Shown: positions 1-10,692 of the stretch, piece by piece
Numbering within the stretch: position 1 is the first letter of the stretch
Layout: the number at the start of each line of letters is the position of its first letter
From: Kiritimatiellota bacterium B12222
Lineage (GTDB): Bacteria > Verrucomicrobiota > Kiritimatiellia > SS1-B-03-39 > UBA6053
Reading direction: 5' to 3'
Assembly (NCBI GenBank): GCA_029719485.1
Contig: CP120722.1
Span: 1,612,001-1,676,000, forward strand
Length of the DNA stretch: 64,000 nucleotides
The notes under the pieces: model-generated
What the model was told of the DNA's origin: nothing
Seen by the model: the letters and a program-made list of their open reading frames with translations, nothing else
Database searches by the model: none
Translations under genes and position numbers: made by a program

Positions 1-684
1 TTCGTCACTTAATTCGATGGCTTCCACCATGCCGCCCCTATGCACGTTGCTGCGAAATTCGTCTCCTTGGGCCATGCGTCTCATGGCGGCAATGACGCGG
101 TCTCCTACAACCAAGGCGCGGACATCCCGTCCTTTGCTTTCTTTGACAAAATTTTGAATAAGCACATTTTGTTGGGTGCTTTGGAGCATTTCGACGATGG
201 CTTGGGCGATTTTAGCAGATTCTGCCAAAACGACGCCGACCCCTTGGGTGCCTTCAATCAATTTGACAATGACGGGCGCACCACCGACTCGTTCAATGGC
301 GGGCAAAATTTCATCCCGTTGACGGACAAATGCGGAGCGGGTAATGCCAATTTCGTGTCGGGAGAGGATTTGCAAACTGCGCAATTTATCACGACTATTG
401 CCAATGCCTGAAGAGGAATTGGGGGTGTAGACATCCATTTGTTCAAATTGACGTAAAACCGCGGTGCCGTAGTAGGTGAGGCTGGCCCCAATTCGGGGGA
501 GAACCGCATCGGGTATGGTAAAGTGTTTACCGCGATAAAAGAGATCGGGGTCTCCGGAATTCAAATCCAAGGTGAATCTCAAGGTGTTGCCCACTTTGGC
601 CTCGTGTCCCCTGGACTGAGCAGCCTCCAGAAGTCGGCGGGTGCTATAACAATTGGGGGCAGTGGAAAGGATGGTAAGTTTCAT
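1..684 (-). CDS. rimK: RimK-type ATP-grasp glutamate ligase (3' end outside window)
   Basis: The reverse strand reads without a stop from an ATG at 684 to the window edge (228 codons). It begins MKLTILSTAPNCYSTRRL and continues with EAAQSRGHEAKVGNTLRF, the N-terminal pattern of RimK, which adds glutamate residues to the C-terminus of ribosomal protein S6. Further on come the pre-ATP-grasp core (PDAVLPRIGASLTYYGTAVL), the ATP-grasp segment with VIVKLIEGTQGVGV, and VLIQNFVKESKGRDVRALV. The C-terminal third, with the metal-binding Glu/Asn residues, lies off the window. It is divergent from the GH94 gene. RimK-like ligases can modify other substrates, so the exact acceptor is inferred. No clear Shine-Dalgarno is seen. 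Confidence 0.9.
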   Translation of the reverse strand, partial: MKLTILSTAPNCYSTRRLLEAAQSRGHEAKVGNTLRFTLDLNSGDPDLFYRGKHFTIPDAVLPRIGASLTYYGTAVLRQFEQMDVYTPNSSSGIGNSRDKLRSLQILSRHEIGITRSAFVRQRDEILPAIERVGGAPVIVKLIEGTQGVGVVLAESAKIAQAIVEMLQSTQQNVLIQNFVKESKGRDVRALVVGDRVIAAMRRMAQGDEFRSNVHRGGMVEAIELSDE

Positions 685-815
685 AAGACACAATCACTAT
701 CTGGTCTGGGCATACAAGCAATAAGGAAGTGTTCTGGTTTGAAGATCTGCCAAGTCTATGAACTATTTTGTTGGGTATGAGGTCGATGATCAATCAAAAG
801 TTGTGCTTAAATAAT

Positions 816-825
816 GTTGCGCAAC
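816..825. promoter_or_regulatory. Palindrome GTTGCGCAAC, possible LacI-type operator
   Basis: A perfect 10-bp palindrome with a central CG lies in the 231-bp gap between the divergent rimK and GH94 genes, about 90 bp upstream of the GH94 start. CG-centred palindromes of this kind are typical operators of LacI-family regulators, which often control glycoside hydrolase and phosphorylase genes. No LacI gene is in the window, so the assignment is inference from shape and position only. Confidence 0.3.
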
Positions 826-915
826 TGTAACGCTCGCCGTATGGAGCATGTACATATTTAGAGTATGTTGGGAATAAATACTTTAAAGTCGTCAGCATAG
901 GCAAAGGAAACATTC

Positions 916-3219
916 ATGCGTCACTATTTAACAAACACCGCGTCTCTCGATCAACAACCTGGCCACTTTTCAGCGGATGGCAACGCGTATGAAATCACTA
1001 CCGCCCGCCCACCACGTCCATGGAATAATTATCTCTGGAATAAGGAGTATGTGTCCATTTTTTCACATTTGGCGCAAGGGGAGTCTTTTTCTCAAGATGC
1101 CATGGGGCGTCGGATTCCTCTGGTGGCTGCACGGATGTGTTTTTTATATGATGTAGTTTATGGGTCCTGTTGGAGTGCCAATGCTCTTCCTGATCCCCAA
1201 GCGAGCGAGGATTTTCGCTGTATTCATGGACGGGGAGACAGTGTGATCGAAAGCACTCGTCATGGGGTTAAAACTTCGTTTAGATGTTTTGTGCCTGAGC
1301 AGGGGCGACAGGAAATTTGGACGCTTCGTATTGAAAATTTGTCTGAGCGGGATCGACATTTGAGTGTCATGCCCATGGTGGATACGCTGATGGATGGGTA
1401 TGATAAACCGCAAGCCTACTACATGTCGTCTGGAACTTTTCTGGAAGAGTTGGGTGCTGTTGTTTTGCAAAATCGAGTTGATTTTGAAGGGGCAAATCCT
1501 TTTGCATATAATTACCTGTTGTGCAACGCGGCTGTAGATGGATTTGACACGGCGCAACGAGACCTGTTTGGTACGGGAACTTGGCAACGCCCGGATGCGG
1601 TATTCCAAGGGCAATTGACCAATAGCAAGGCGGAGATGGAAAAACCTTTGTTAGCGATTTCGGTGCCGGTGACGGTTCCTGCTGGTGAGTCGGTCGTGCT
1701 TCAAATTGTGGTAGGTACGGCATTGTCGCGGGATGAAATCAGTGAGGTGAAATTGCGTTACATGAGCGACGTCGCGGTGGAGAAGGCACATGCTCGGATG
1801 ATGGAAGCGATTGACGTTGATTTGACTGGGCCTCGCTTTAAAACCCCTTTTTCTGACTTGGATGTTTTTGCCAGTCAGTGGTTGCCACGTCAGATCAGTT
1901 TGGGTGCGCGCTGGGCGCGCGTGCGTCATAATGGCTTTCGGGATATGGTTCAGGATATTGGGGCGATGGTTTCTTGGAATCCCGAGAGTGCGTGGGTGCA
2001 TCTCCAGCGGATTCTGTCCTTTCAGCATGCGGACGGTCATGCGCCGCGAACCTGGTTAGATGGTAAGATTTTAGACAAAGATTTTTCGGATAATCATGTG
2101 TGGATTGCTTATACCGTTCATCAGCTGATCATGGAAACGGGAGATCTTGCGCTGTTAGATCTGGAGATTCCGTTTAATGATGGATCTTCGGCTTCGTTAT
2201 ACGAACATGTGAAGCGGGCTGTGAATTACTTATGGGAAGATCGTGCGCAATTCGGGTTGTGTAAAATACGTTCTGGTGATTGGAATGATTGTATGGACTT
2301 GACTGGACCAAAGGGGAAAGGGGTGAGTATCTGGTTGTCGCAGGCCTGGGTATTGGCGAATCAACAGTTTGCTGATTTAGCCCGGGCGAGTGGTAGGGGA
2401 GAGGATGCCACGCTTGCAGAGGAACGCGGAAAAGAAATGAAACACAATTTGAATACACATGGTTGGGATGGGCGTTATTATGTACGTGCGTTTTCAGATA
2501 CCGGTGACGTATTGGGGTCGCATCTTAATCAGCAGGGAACTCTCTTTCTTAATACCCAAACCTGGGCTGTGCTTTCGGGGTCGGCACCTGCAGAGAGAGC
2601 GCTGCAAATTTTAGAAGAATCGGAAAGGCTTTTGGAAAGTGATATTGGTATTCGCTGTGTGAAGGATGCCTATGCTTGTTTTGATCCTACGGTTGGGCTT
2701 ATGAGCCTTAAAAAGCCAGGCGTGCAGGAAAATGGTGGAGTTTATCTTCATACCTGTACGTTCAAACTGATTGCGGATTGCATGTTAAAACGGGCGGATG
2801 CTGTGGAAAAACTGTTGTTGAATATCTTACCGTTCAGGCAGCACGAAGTATATCCACGTGATGGCGAACCCTATGTCTTTTGCAATGGATATTATGCGCT
2901 CGAAGGTAGTCCTCGCTACGGCAAATGTGGTCAGAGTTGGGGGACGGGGACTGCGGGGTGGTTTTATACAGGCTTGTTGAATCATGTGTTTGGCTTGCAA
3001 CCCGAATGGGCAGGATTGCGGGTGAATCCTTGTCTGCCACCTTCCTGGACTGAATGTGCTGTGACGCGGAAGTTTCGTGAGACAACTTATGAGGTAAGTT
3101 ATGAACGACAAGGGCCGGGGACTGATTGTCGGGTTGAAATAGATGGACAGGTTGTTGAGAACAAGTTGCTGCCCCTCGCAAAGGGTCAGCGAATTGAGGT
3201 GAAGGTTATTGTGAGTTGA
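916..3219 (+). CDS. GH94 family disaccharide phosphorylase (cellobiose/chitobiose phosphorylase-like)
   Basis: This 767-aa cytoplasmic protein has no signal peptide and the layout of GH94 inverting phosphorylases, which split a beta-linked disaccharide with phosphate to give a sugar 1-phosphate. An N-terminal beta-sandwich (to about residue 270) starts with the characteristic RPWNNYLWNKEY. The (alpha/alpha)6 barrel contains IRSGDWNDCMD; Asp458 in GDWND is the expected general acid. HNGFRDMVQD, the HADGHAPRTW loop, NGGVYLHTCTF and GKCGQSWGTGTAGWFY match substrate and phosphate-site segments of the family. Length is close to the usual ~800 aa. AAAGGA sits upstream of the ATG at 916. Substrate cannot be fixed from sequence; cellobiose, chitobiose and other beta-glucosides are all possible. 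The gene appears monocistronic, with 606 bp before the next gene. Confidence 0.88.
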   Translation: MRHYLTNTASLDQQPGHFSADGNAYEITTARPPRPWNNYLWNKEYVSIFSHLAQGESFSQDAMGRRIPLVAARMCFLYDVVYGSCWSANALPDPQASEDFRCIHGRGDSVIESTRHGVKTSFRCFVPEQGRQEIWTLRIENLSERDRHLSVMPMVDTLMDGYDKPQAYYMSSGTFLEELGAVVLQNRVDFEGANPFAYNYLLCNAAVDGFDTAQRDLFGTGTWQRPDAVFQGQLTNSKAEMEKPLLAISVPVTVPAGESVVLQIVVGTALSRDEISEVKLRYMSDVAVEKAHARMMEAIDVDLTGPRFKTPFSDLDVFASQWLPRQISLGARWARVRHNGFRDMVQDIGAMVSWNPESAWVHLQRILSFQHADGHAPRTWLDGKILDKDFSDNHVWIAYTVHQLIMETGDLALLDLEIPFNDGSSASLYEHVKRAVNYLWEDRAQFGLCKIRSGDWNDCMDLTGPKGKGVSIWLSQAWVLANQQFADLARASGRGEDATLAEERGKEMKHNLNTHGWDGRYYVRAFSDTGDVLGSHLNQQGTLFLNTQTWAVLSGSAPAERALQILEESERLLESDIGIRCVKDAYACFDPTVGLMSLKKPGVQENGGVYLHTCTFKLIADCMLKRADAVEKLLLNILPFRQHEVYPRDGEPYVFCNGYYALEGSPRYGKCGQSWGTGTAGWFYTGLLNHVFGLQPEWAGLRVNPCLPPSWTECAVTRKFRETTYEVSYERQGPGTDCRVEIDGQVVENKLLPLAKGQRIEVKVIVS

Positions 3220-3825
3220 GGTGGCCATAAGGTCACTCATCTGAACACCTCTCGTAAACGCTGAAGCTGCGAAGGCGTGGGTCTGTCTATTCGATCAGAT
3301 GAGGGGAAAGACGTTTGTTCCTGAGGACAATTATTTTTGGAGCCGTACCTGAATGAAAAGGATGGAGATTCACAATCTTGGAATCATTCTGTCAGAAGTG
3401 GTGTGATGAATATTTTACAAAAACTTTTTAAAATATTTTAGAGGCTTCGCGAATAAGACGAACTTCCGACATGTTACATAATGAACGTAACGGTCTAGGA
3501 CTGAAGTCATGACCCTCTTTGGTTTACCTGTGAGTGGGTCAAGGAATAGATAGGTAAATACGGTTTATATCCTTATTTTTAAAGGGAAATATTCATGGCT
3601 ATGCCAAGAGTTAAATGTTTTATTGTGGGGTAAATGCGAGGCTGTAAAGGCATGACTGAAAGATTATCGCATGTGGAATATTGAATGTAACATGTGGATC
3701 TTCGTGCAAGAGGAGGGGGGGGGATGAGAGAGTTTAATCATACAAAAAATTATAGATGACTGAAAAATGCGCTGGCGAACTTGAAGGTTGCTGGTGGGTG
3801 TTGAAGGTCCTCAAAGGAAAATAAA
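3220..3825. other. Intergenic region without recognisable gene
   Basis: These 606 bp separate the GH94 gene from the first giant beta-helix gene. No convincing reading frame, tRNA or classical terminator is visible. It is AT-rich around 3400-3450 and carries a run of nine G at 3715-3723. The promoter and leader of the giant gene should lie in its right half; AAAGGAAAATAAA stands before the ATG at 3826, giving a good ribosome-binding site. Confidence 0.5.
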
Positions 3826-6800
3826 ATGTTTAAAATAAATCTCTCTTCTGTGAAAATTGTTTTGGTGTTAATGGGGCTGTTTTTGAGTGGGTTCTCGATA
3901 GCGGATGAAAATTATACGATGCCGGTGGGGATTCCGGATGCTCCCATGGACTTCACCCAAAGTCCGCCGGAAAGACCCAGTGACTGGAGTGTTGAGGTTC
4001 CGGGGTATTATTATGTAGATATGGTCAATGGGTCTACGGCCCAGACTTATGGTTCGGAGACGCTTCCGCGTAAGTATCTGCCCAAGCCGATTCCTGCGGG
4101 TTCTTATGTGGAGGTGGCGGGCACCTATTCAAAAGCGGCGGGCGGGGTGATCCCACTATATGTAGAGGGAACGGATGAGGAGTGGGTCGCAAATGTGTCG
4201 GGGCCGGTTTGGGTGACCAGTGCTCCAAATACATCCTCTAGTTTTACCGAACGTAAAATTATATTCTGGGGGCAGAATGCATTTTTGACCGATGTGACGG
4301 TGAAAAAAGGCTCTTCGATCCAAGTGGGGTCTCTGTCAGAAGGTTACCCCGCCAGCAACATCGTCGTCAGGAATTGCGAAGCGATCGGGCGGCTGGAATC
4401 CACAGGAGCCGGGACCATTTTGGTTACTGTCGGCAATGAAAATAGTCCCACTGAAAATGTGGTGTTTTATAATAATGTGGGTCATGATTCCGGCGATATT
4501 TCCAGCGAATTGGACATTGATACCGGTATCATGTCTGTCAGCGGTTATTGTTCTAATGTTTGGATTTTAGATAATGTAGGATATAACGCCGCAGGATCAG
4601 GTCTGCAAATCAATGCCAGGCCTCCCGCCGTTGCCTGTCACAATATTTATGTGGGGAACAATGAGTTTTATAATGTGAGGCAAAGTGGGATGTGGGTGAA
4701 GTACGCTACAGATGTGGTCTTTTCCACCAATTATATCCACGACATCATTTCGACGCCCTGGTCTCCCGCGAAAGGGATGGGGGCTCAATATGAGCCTCAT
4801 GGCTTGTGGATGATTAATAACCATATTCACGGCGTCGAATATGGGGTGCGCATCGCCAGCACCTACAGTACAGAGGGTGATAAGAATATCTACATTATCG
4901 GTAACATCATTCATGATGTGGCTTCGGTTCAAAACCCGGATGATGTGGGGGGCTCAAACACCTGGCAAAGTGCAGCAATTCATCTTGTGGGAGGGCAACA
5001 TCATTATATTTATAATAATTTAATCTACGACGCACCGAATGGCATTGATTTCTCTTCCAGCGGGTATTCGGAGATTAAAAATAATATGATTTTTGATCTG
5101 ACCAGCGGTCAGGCAGAGGGTGAGTACGGTCGTTCGATCTGGTCAGAATTTCAAAACCTGAATGTGAATCTTTTCATCGCCAATAATTATTTCGATGAGC
5201 ACATGTATATTCAGCTTAAAACTGCGAAGTACCCGACAGGGGGCGCGACGGATCCGGTAACGGTGCTGGGCAACCAGAATATTCGGGGAACCCAATTCCT
5301 GTCGGATGCCGATGTGATGGCAATCCTCAATGCGGGGTCTATTTCTGGATTTGATCTGTCGGAGGTTTTGGATCAGGGGGCCAATGTTGATGCGATTCTC
5401 AGTACGGAATTTAATTCCCGTATCCCGGAGGTTTTCAGCCTCGGTAAAGACATGCTCTCAAATGTGCGCACCCAGGGGGCGGGCATCGATATGGGCCCGT
5501 TTGAGCAAGGGGGGGCAGTGGATATGCCGTCGCCTTCAAAAGCGTATTTGCGGGTGAATTATGGGTCCGGTGATGGCTACTATGCGGCGGAGAGTGTGGT
5601 GCCGATCGTGGCTGCGGTTGCCGCAGAGGGATATGAATTCGATGCCTGGATTGGCGATGTGGCCTCGGTTACCGACAGCACCAGTGCCAGTACCACGGTC
5701 ACGGTTGCCGATGAGGATCTCACCCTTACCGCCACCTATAAAGCACTGTCTGAAACGCTCTATCATTTGACGGTTACGAATGGTAGTGGGACCGGCGATT
5801 ATGCCTCGGGTAGTGTGGTGGCGCTGGTGGCGGATGCGGCGCCCGAAGGTCAACAATTTGATGTCTGGACGGGTGATACCGCAGGCATTGCGAATACCGC
5901 CAGTGCCAGCACCACCATCACGGTTGCCGATGTAGCTTTGGCTGTTACAGCCACATACAAAGCTCCCATCGGGCCTGTTTATCAATTGACGGTTACGAAT
6001 GGATCCGGATCCGGCGATTATGCCAGTGGAAGCGTGGTGTCGCTGGTTGCCGATGCGGCGCCAGAGGGTCAGGTCTTTGATGTCTGGACCGGAGATGTAA
6101 GTGCTGTCGCAGACAGCGCTAGTGCCAGCACCACGGTCACCATTGCCGATGAAGATCTGGTTCTGAGCGCAAGCTACAAAAACATCGTCGTTAATGAAAC
6201 ACCGATTACGGTGGAACGTATCTCGCCTCCTCTGGTGATTGATTTAGACGGACGTGAATTCCGAGCCTTTAAAGATGAGGTGTATGGGAATATAGATGGT
6301 GCGCCTCAGGAAATCGGAGCGCCTGTTTACACGGTTGGGGAAGGTTCGGTTTCGATGATAACGTCTACAGATTTTCAATTTGTTCAGGATGAAGTTGAAC
6401 AGGGAAGTGGATATGCTAAGTTGAAATATGACGAAGCCAATTCGGTGCGGATCCCCTTGGTGGGCAATGGAGATGCGCAAGTGGCCACTCTCTATTTGAG
6501 GGCGGGCGTATGGTCAAGTAGTCCTGCCACTTTTACGGTAACGGTGGGTGAGGAAAGTGAGGTTGTGACCCTTTCCAAGGGATACGCACATTTACGTTAT
6601 CAGGTGCGGGTTGTGTTTACGGATTCGGTGGATGTCCTGCTGACTCCCAACGGGGTATACGGGGGGTATGCGGCGTTCTCGGTTGCCGGGCTGGTCTTGG
6701 ATGAGCCTGCTTCTGCGCCGACACCTCAATTTACATTGCAGGTGAATGGGGGAAGTGGTGATGGTGAGTACACGGCAGGTACTGTGGTGAATATTAGTGC

Positions 6801-9800
6801 GGATGCCGCGCCTGACGGGCAGGTGTTTGATGCCTGGACCGGGGACGTTGAACATCTCGTCGATCCGGATAGTGCCAGCACCACGCTCACGATGCCCGGT
6901 GAAGCTGTTGCTGTAACCGCTACGTATCAAACGGTTTCAGAAGTGTATGACTTAACCGTAAATAGCGGAAGTGGCGATGGTGAGTATACGGCAGGTACTG
7001 TGGTAAGTATCAGTGCGGATGCTGCGCCTGATGGTCAGGTGTTTTATGTGTGGACGGGTGATGTCTCTACGCTTGCAAATGCAAGCAGCACAACGACGAC
7101 CGTAACGGTCGATGCTGATGTAACGGTCACCGCAACGTATCGAGATGTTGTATCTGACGAGCCTGTGGATGTACTCTTTGTTGATTTACAACTCGATGAG
7201 CCCTATAGCGATACCTACAATCCAGAGACCCGCAGTAGCGGTAGTGGTGATCAAGTGGCCTACAATTCGCTTGCGGGTGCAGCGGCGGTTGCCGTGGCCG
7301 GAGACAGGGTTGAAATTCGTGGGGGCACGTATACCCAGCAGCTGGTGCCTCAAAATTCAGGAACAGCCGATGCCCCGGTGACTTATCGGAATTACAATGG
7401 TGAAGACGTGGTGATTACGGGGGCGACATTAAGTCCTGCGATACTTATCAATGACCGTAGTTACCTCATCATTGAGGGCTTGCAGATTTTGAATGTGAGA
7501 CGTTGGATGTATGCACTGAATGCACACCACAACCTTATTCAAAACAATGTCTTTGATGGTGCGCTTGATGCGGGCAATAGTTCAAAAACGGGGCTGTTCT
7601 TTCAGGAGGCCACTTTTAATCGTCTGCTCAATAACGAAATTCATAATTGTACTGCGGATAGCCTTTCTTTAATTATGTCGGATCATAATTTGGTTGCAGG
7701 CAATAATTTCTCTGAAGCCGGGCACACCTTGTGGGCCATCAAAGGCGGAAACCGTAACATCCTTCGCGATAACTATTTTTATAATGAATCGCAGAAAATT
7801 GGTGAAGTGTATGACTGCCATGATGTGGGATTTGATCATGAATTTTTTGTCTATGACGCGACCAAATATAATGTGATCGAAGGGAATGTCTTTGCCAAAA
7901 CGTCGACCTATTACAGTACCTCCGGTGGCAATGGCATTCAGTACGCCGGACAAAATGGCATTGTGCGTCATAACGTATTTTATGATAACAATGTCGGTAT
8001 TGGTATGCAGTTTTATGGAGAGGAAGCGGCGCATAATAAACACAACCGCATTTATCAAAATACATTATACAAAAACCACTGTGGCGGTATTGCCACCTCG
8101 AGTCCTGGTACTGCCGAGTATAGTGACAACTTGTTTTTGAATAATATCCTAAGCGAGAATGAATGCAGTACTTATGATGATGGCATTCAGCCTTATCAAG
8201 TAGCGTATCGGGGGGATGTTGAGGGCGTATTGTTCGATCACAATACGCTATATTCGGGCACGATTCCCGATGAGGTGATTGGCGACTGGGATGGGGCGGG
8301 CTATACCCTCGTGGGCATTGAGTCGGCTTACCCTGGATTTTTTATGAATACCCTTGAGGTCGATCCACTTTTTGTGGACGCCACTACATTTGACTTTTCG
8401 CTCCAGGCCGCCAGTCCACTGGTAGACGCGGGCACATTTCTGACCGCGACCACGACCGCGGGGTCCGGTCGGGTGATTCCGGTTGCGGATGCAGGATTTT
8501 TCCACGATGGATTTGGGATCGTGGGAGAAGAGGGGGACCGGATTCAGTTTGAAGGTTCCGCGTCGCCCCTCACGATTGTTGAAGTGGATTATGAGAACAA
8601 CACGCTCACGGTAGATGCCGATACGAATTGGTCTCTCGGCCAGGGCATCTCTTTGGCCTTTAATGGGGAAGCTCCGGATGTAGGCGCATTCGAAACGGCT
8701 ACGGTTGCCTCAGGAAATGAAGCGGAGATGCCTTTAGGGATTCCACCTCCTGCTTTTGGCATAACCGAGTCGCATGAAATGTATGCGGGTCAATTTTATG
8801 AAGCGGGAGGATTTGACTATCGCGATGCGGGCAATGGACCCTACACGCATTATGTCGATAAAGATGATGTGAATGCAACGGATACGGACAATCCCTATGG
8901 GTCTCCCGAGACGCCCCGTTTGTCGATTCCATTGACCATGCCTGCGGGTTCGGTGGTGGAAATTCATGGATCCGGTTACCTGCCGTCGAGTGATCGCTTT
9001 AAGTTTGTGTCGGAAGGCACGCAAGCGTTGCCGGTCTTTTTGCGGGGATACTCGCCGGATGCCGATATCATTGTCTCGAAATCTGTGCATATCAGTGGTG
9101 AATATCTGATTGTAGAAAATTTACATTTTTATGATGCGGGTTTCCGGATTCCTTATGATCAAAATGGAGTGACCGCACATGCAAGACATCTCTCTATACG
9201 AAACAATGTCATTGAAGGGACGGGTGAGGTCTCCAGTGGCGGGGGAATCAAAATTGCCACACGAAATTATGATGATCTGGTTGAAGATATTGTGATCTAT
9301 GGCAATGAAATCTTCAATTGCGGCAAGCATGATCATACCAGCCAAAATGACAGTCATGCGGTTACCGTAGGGAAGAATGCAAAGAACATTTGGATGTTGA
9401 ATAATCACACCCATCATAATGGCGGTGATTCCATTCAGGTGGCGTATTATTCTTCGGCGCCGGATTTGATTTCCCAGTATATTTATATTGGGGGAAATGA
9501 CATGCATGATGACGGGGAAAATGCGGTCGACCTCAAAGGTAGCCGAGACGTTATTGTGTCGGAAAACAAAATGTACAACTATGATGGTTACGCCGGACGT
9601 GATGACATGGGGGTTGCATTTGTTGCACACAGTGCGATTGAATATGCGGTGGACGTTTGGGTGATTAACAATGAAGTTTACAATGCAAACTTGGCAGGTC
9701 TCCGTGTCACCAGTGGTTGTGATGAGGTCTATTTTGTGGGGAATTCCATCTCCAATATTCAAAATGCTGAAGGGAAGGGCACCGCTATCGCTTCCTGGAC

Positions 9801-10632
9801 CTCTCGAAACCAGTATATTGTGAACAACACCATTGCGCATACAGATATTGGCATTGATTACACCAGCGGTTCAGGGGATTACGCGGTGTTGATCGAAAAC
9901 AATGTGATCAGTGATTTATCCACAAATAAATATATTTTACTTGAGTACAGTGCCTACATCGCGGTTTCCACAATTGATCACAATCTATGTTATCATCCGA
10001 CGCTGACGCCTTCCATCGTGGGCAATGACACGAATACCCTGTTTACCTCTCCATTGTTTGTGGACTTGCCTTCCAATGATTTCCGTTTGGCTGCGGGTTC
10101 CCCAGCCAAGGATACGGGCAAAGTGAGTACGGTATATCAAACTTTCTTCGACCGTTACGGTTTAGATATTTCTGTAGATATGAATGGCGTTGCGCGTCCG
10201 CAAGGTAGCGGTTGGGATCTTGGTGCTTTTGAATTTGTAGAAGATGCCCCCTTGGATAGTGATAAGGATGGGGTCCCGGATGACTGGGAGATGTACTATG
10301 GATTTAATGAACAGGATGCTACGGATGCCGCTCTCGATTTTGATGTGGATGGGATGAGCAATAAGCAGGAGTATATTGCAGGGACCGACCCAACCGATCC
10401 ACAGTCCTACCTTCAGTTGACTCAACTCGAACACGCGGGTGAATCCTTCACTCTGAGTTTCCTCAGTCAGGTGGGACGCGAATACAGTGTCGGTCGTAAA
10501 TTCGACCTGCAAGAGACAGACTGGGTGATTGTGATCAGTGGTATAGTCGGCTCCGGAGAAATGATCCAGGTCGAAGATACTGCGGACGAACCTGCCCAGT
10601 TTTATCGTCTGAATGTGACCATTCAAGAATAA
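3826..10632 (+). CDS. Giant secreted multi-domain parallel beta-helix protein A (2268 aa)
   Basis: A signal peptide (about residues 1-26, ending SGFSIADE) is followed by three right-handed beta-helix regions (about 28-565, 1112-1622 and 1635-2139) with many N-x-I/V-x-x-N-x-I rungs. Between the first two lie five InlB-B-like repeats of about 70 aa (GSGDG/GDYASG...VFDxWTGD; three at about 570-787, two at 966-1107) around a ~170-aa beta-rich module (about 794-965). The third helix opens with MPLGIPPPAFGITESHEMY, a motif repeated in the next gene. Two calcium-type loops (DSDKDGVPDDWE and DFDVDGMSNKQE, about 2143-2192) precede a ~75-aa tail ending FYRLNVTIQE. Helices of this kind occur in polysaccharide lyases (PL6-like) and adhesins; no catalytic set could be assigned. 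Probably co-transcribed with the paralogue 60 bp downstream. Confidence 0.85.
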   Translation: MFKINLSSVKIVLVLMGLFLSGFSIADENYTMPVGIPDAPMDFTQSPPERPSDWSVEVPGYYYVDMVNGSTAQTYGSETLPRKYLPKPIPAGSYVEVAGTYSKAAGGVIPLYVEGTDEEWVANVSGPVWVTSAPNTSSSFTERKIIFWGQNAFLTDVTVKKGSSIQVGSLSEGYPASNIVVRNCEAIGRLESTGAGTILVTVGNENSPTENVVFYNNVGHDSGDISSELDIDTGIMSVSGYCSNVWILDNVGYNAAGSGLQINARPPAVACHNIYVGNNEFYNVRQSGMWVKYATDVVFSTNYIHDIISTPWSPAKGMGAQYEPHGLWMINNHIHGVEYGVRIASTYSTEGDKNIYIIGNIIHDVASVQNPDDVGGSNTWQSAAIHLVGGQHHYIYNNLIYDAPNGIDFSSSGYSEIKNNMIFDLTSGQAEGEYGRSIWSEFQNLNVNLFIANNYFDEHMYIQLKTAKYPTGGATDPVTVLGNQNIRGTQFLSDADVMAILNAGSISGFDLSEVLDQGANVDAILSTEFNSRIPEVFSLGKDMLSNVRTQGAGIDMGPFEQGGAVDMPSPSKAYLRVNYGSGDGYYAAESVVPIVAAVAAEGYEFDAWIGDVASVTDSTSASTTVTVADEDLTLTATYKALSETLYHLTVTNGSGTGDYASGSVVALVADAAPEGQQFDVWTGDTAGIANTASASTTITVADVALAVTATYKAPIGPVYQLTVTNGSGSGDYASGSVVSLVADAAPEGQVFDVWTGDVSAVADSASASTTVTIADEDLVLSASYKNIVVNETPITVERISPPLVIDLDGREFRAFKDEVYGNIDGAPQEIGAPVYTVGEGSVSMITSTDFQFVQDEVEQGSGYAKLKYDEANSVRIPLVGNGDAQVATLYLRAGVWSSSPATFTVTVGEESEVVTLSKGYAHLRYQVRVVFTDSVDVLLTPNGVYGGYAAFSVAGLVLDEPASAPTPQFTLQVNGGSGDGEYTAGTVVNISADAAPDGQVFDAWTGDVEHLVDPDSASTTLTMPGEAVAVTATYQTVSEVYDLTVNSGSGDGEYTAGTVVSISADAAPDGQVFYVWTGDVSTLANASSTTTTVTVDADVTVTATYRDVVSDEPVDVLFVDLQLDEPYSDTYNPETRSSGSGDQVAYNSLAGAAAVAVAGDRVEIRGGTYTQQLVPQNSGTADAPVTYRNYNGEDVVITGATLSPAILINDRSYLIIEGLQILNVRRWMYALNAHHNLIQNNVFDGALDAGNSSKTGLFFQEATFNRLLNNEIHNCTADSLSLIMSDHNLVAGNNFSEAGHTLWAIKGGNRNILRDNYFYNESQKIGEVYDCHDVGFDHEFFVYDATKYNVIEGNVFAKTSTYYSTSGGNGIQYAGQNGIVRHNVFYDNNVGIGMQFYGEEAAHNKHNRIYQNTLYKNHCGGIATSSPGTAEYSDNLFLNNILSENECSTYDDGIQPYQVAYRGDVEGVLFDHNTLYSGTIPDEVIGDWDGAGYTLVGIESAYPGFFMNTLEVDPLFVDATTFDFSLQAASPLVDAGTFLTATTTAGSGRVIPVADAGFFHDGFGIVGEEGDRIQFEGSASPLTIVEVDYENNTLTVDADTNWSLGQGISLAFNGEAPDVGAFETATVASGNEAEMPLGIPPPAFGITESHEMYAGQFYEAGGFDYRDAGNGPYTHYVDKDDVNATDTDNPYGSPETPRLSIPLTMPAGSVVEIHGSGYLPSSDRFKFVSEGTQALPVFLRGYSPDADIIVSKSVHISGEYLIVENLHFYDAGFRIPYDQNGVTAHARHLSIRNNVIEGTGEVSSGGGIKIATRNYDDLVEDIVIYGNEIFNCGKHDHTSQNDSHAVTVGKNAKNIWMLNNHTHHNGGDSIQVAYYSSAPDLISQYIYIGGNDMHDDGENAVDLKGSRDVIVSENKMYNYDGYAGRDDMGVAFVAHSAIEYAVDVWVINNEVYNANLAGLRVTSGCDEVYFVGNSISNIQNAEGKGTAIASWTSRNQYIVNNTIAHTDIGIDYTSGSGDYAVLIENNVISDLSTNKYILLEYSAYIAVSTIDHNLCYHPTLTPSIVGNDTNTLFTSPLFVDLPSNDFRLAAGSPAKDTGKVSTVYQTFFDRYGLDISVDMNGVARPQGSGWDLGAFEFVEDAPLDSDKDGVPDDWEMYYGFNEQDATDAALDFDVDGMSNKQEYIAGTDPTDPQSYLQLTQLEHAGESFTLSFLSQVGREYSVGRKFDLQETDWVIVISGIVGSGEMIQVEDTADEPAQFYRLNVTIQE

Positions 10633-10692
10633 GCAGAATTCACCATTTAAGACTCCGAGTTAGATCAAATTTAAAAAAATCAAAAAATCAAA

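Noticed and set aside
9121..9840. 239-codon frame antisense to giant gene A
   Set aside because: Arises from the repetitive AAT/GAT codon use of the beta-helix; no recognisable protein features.
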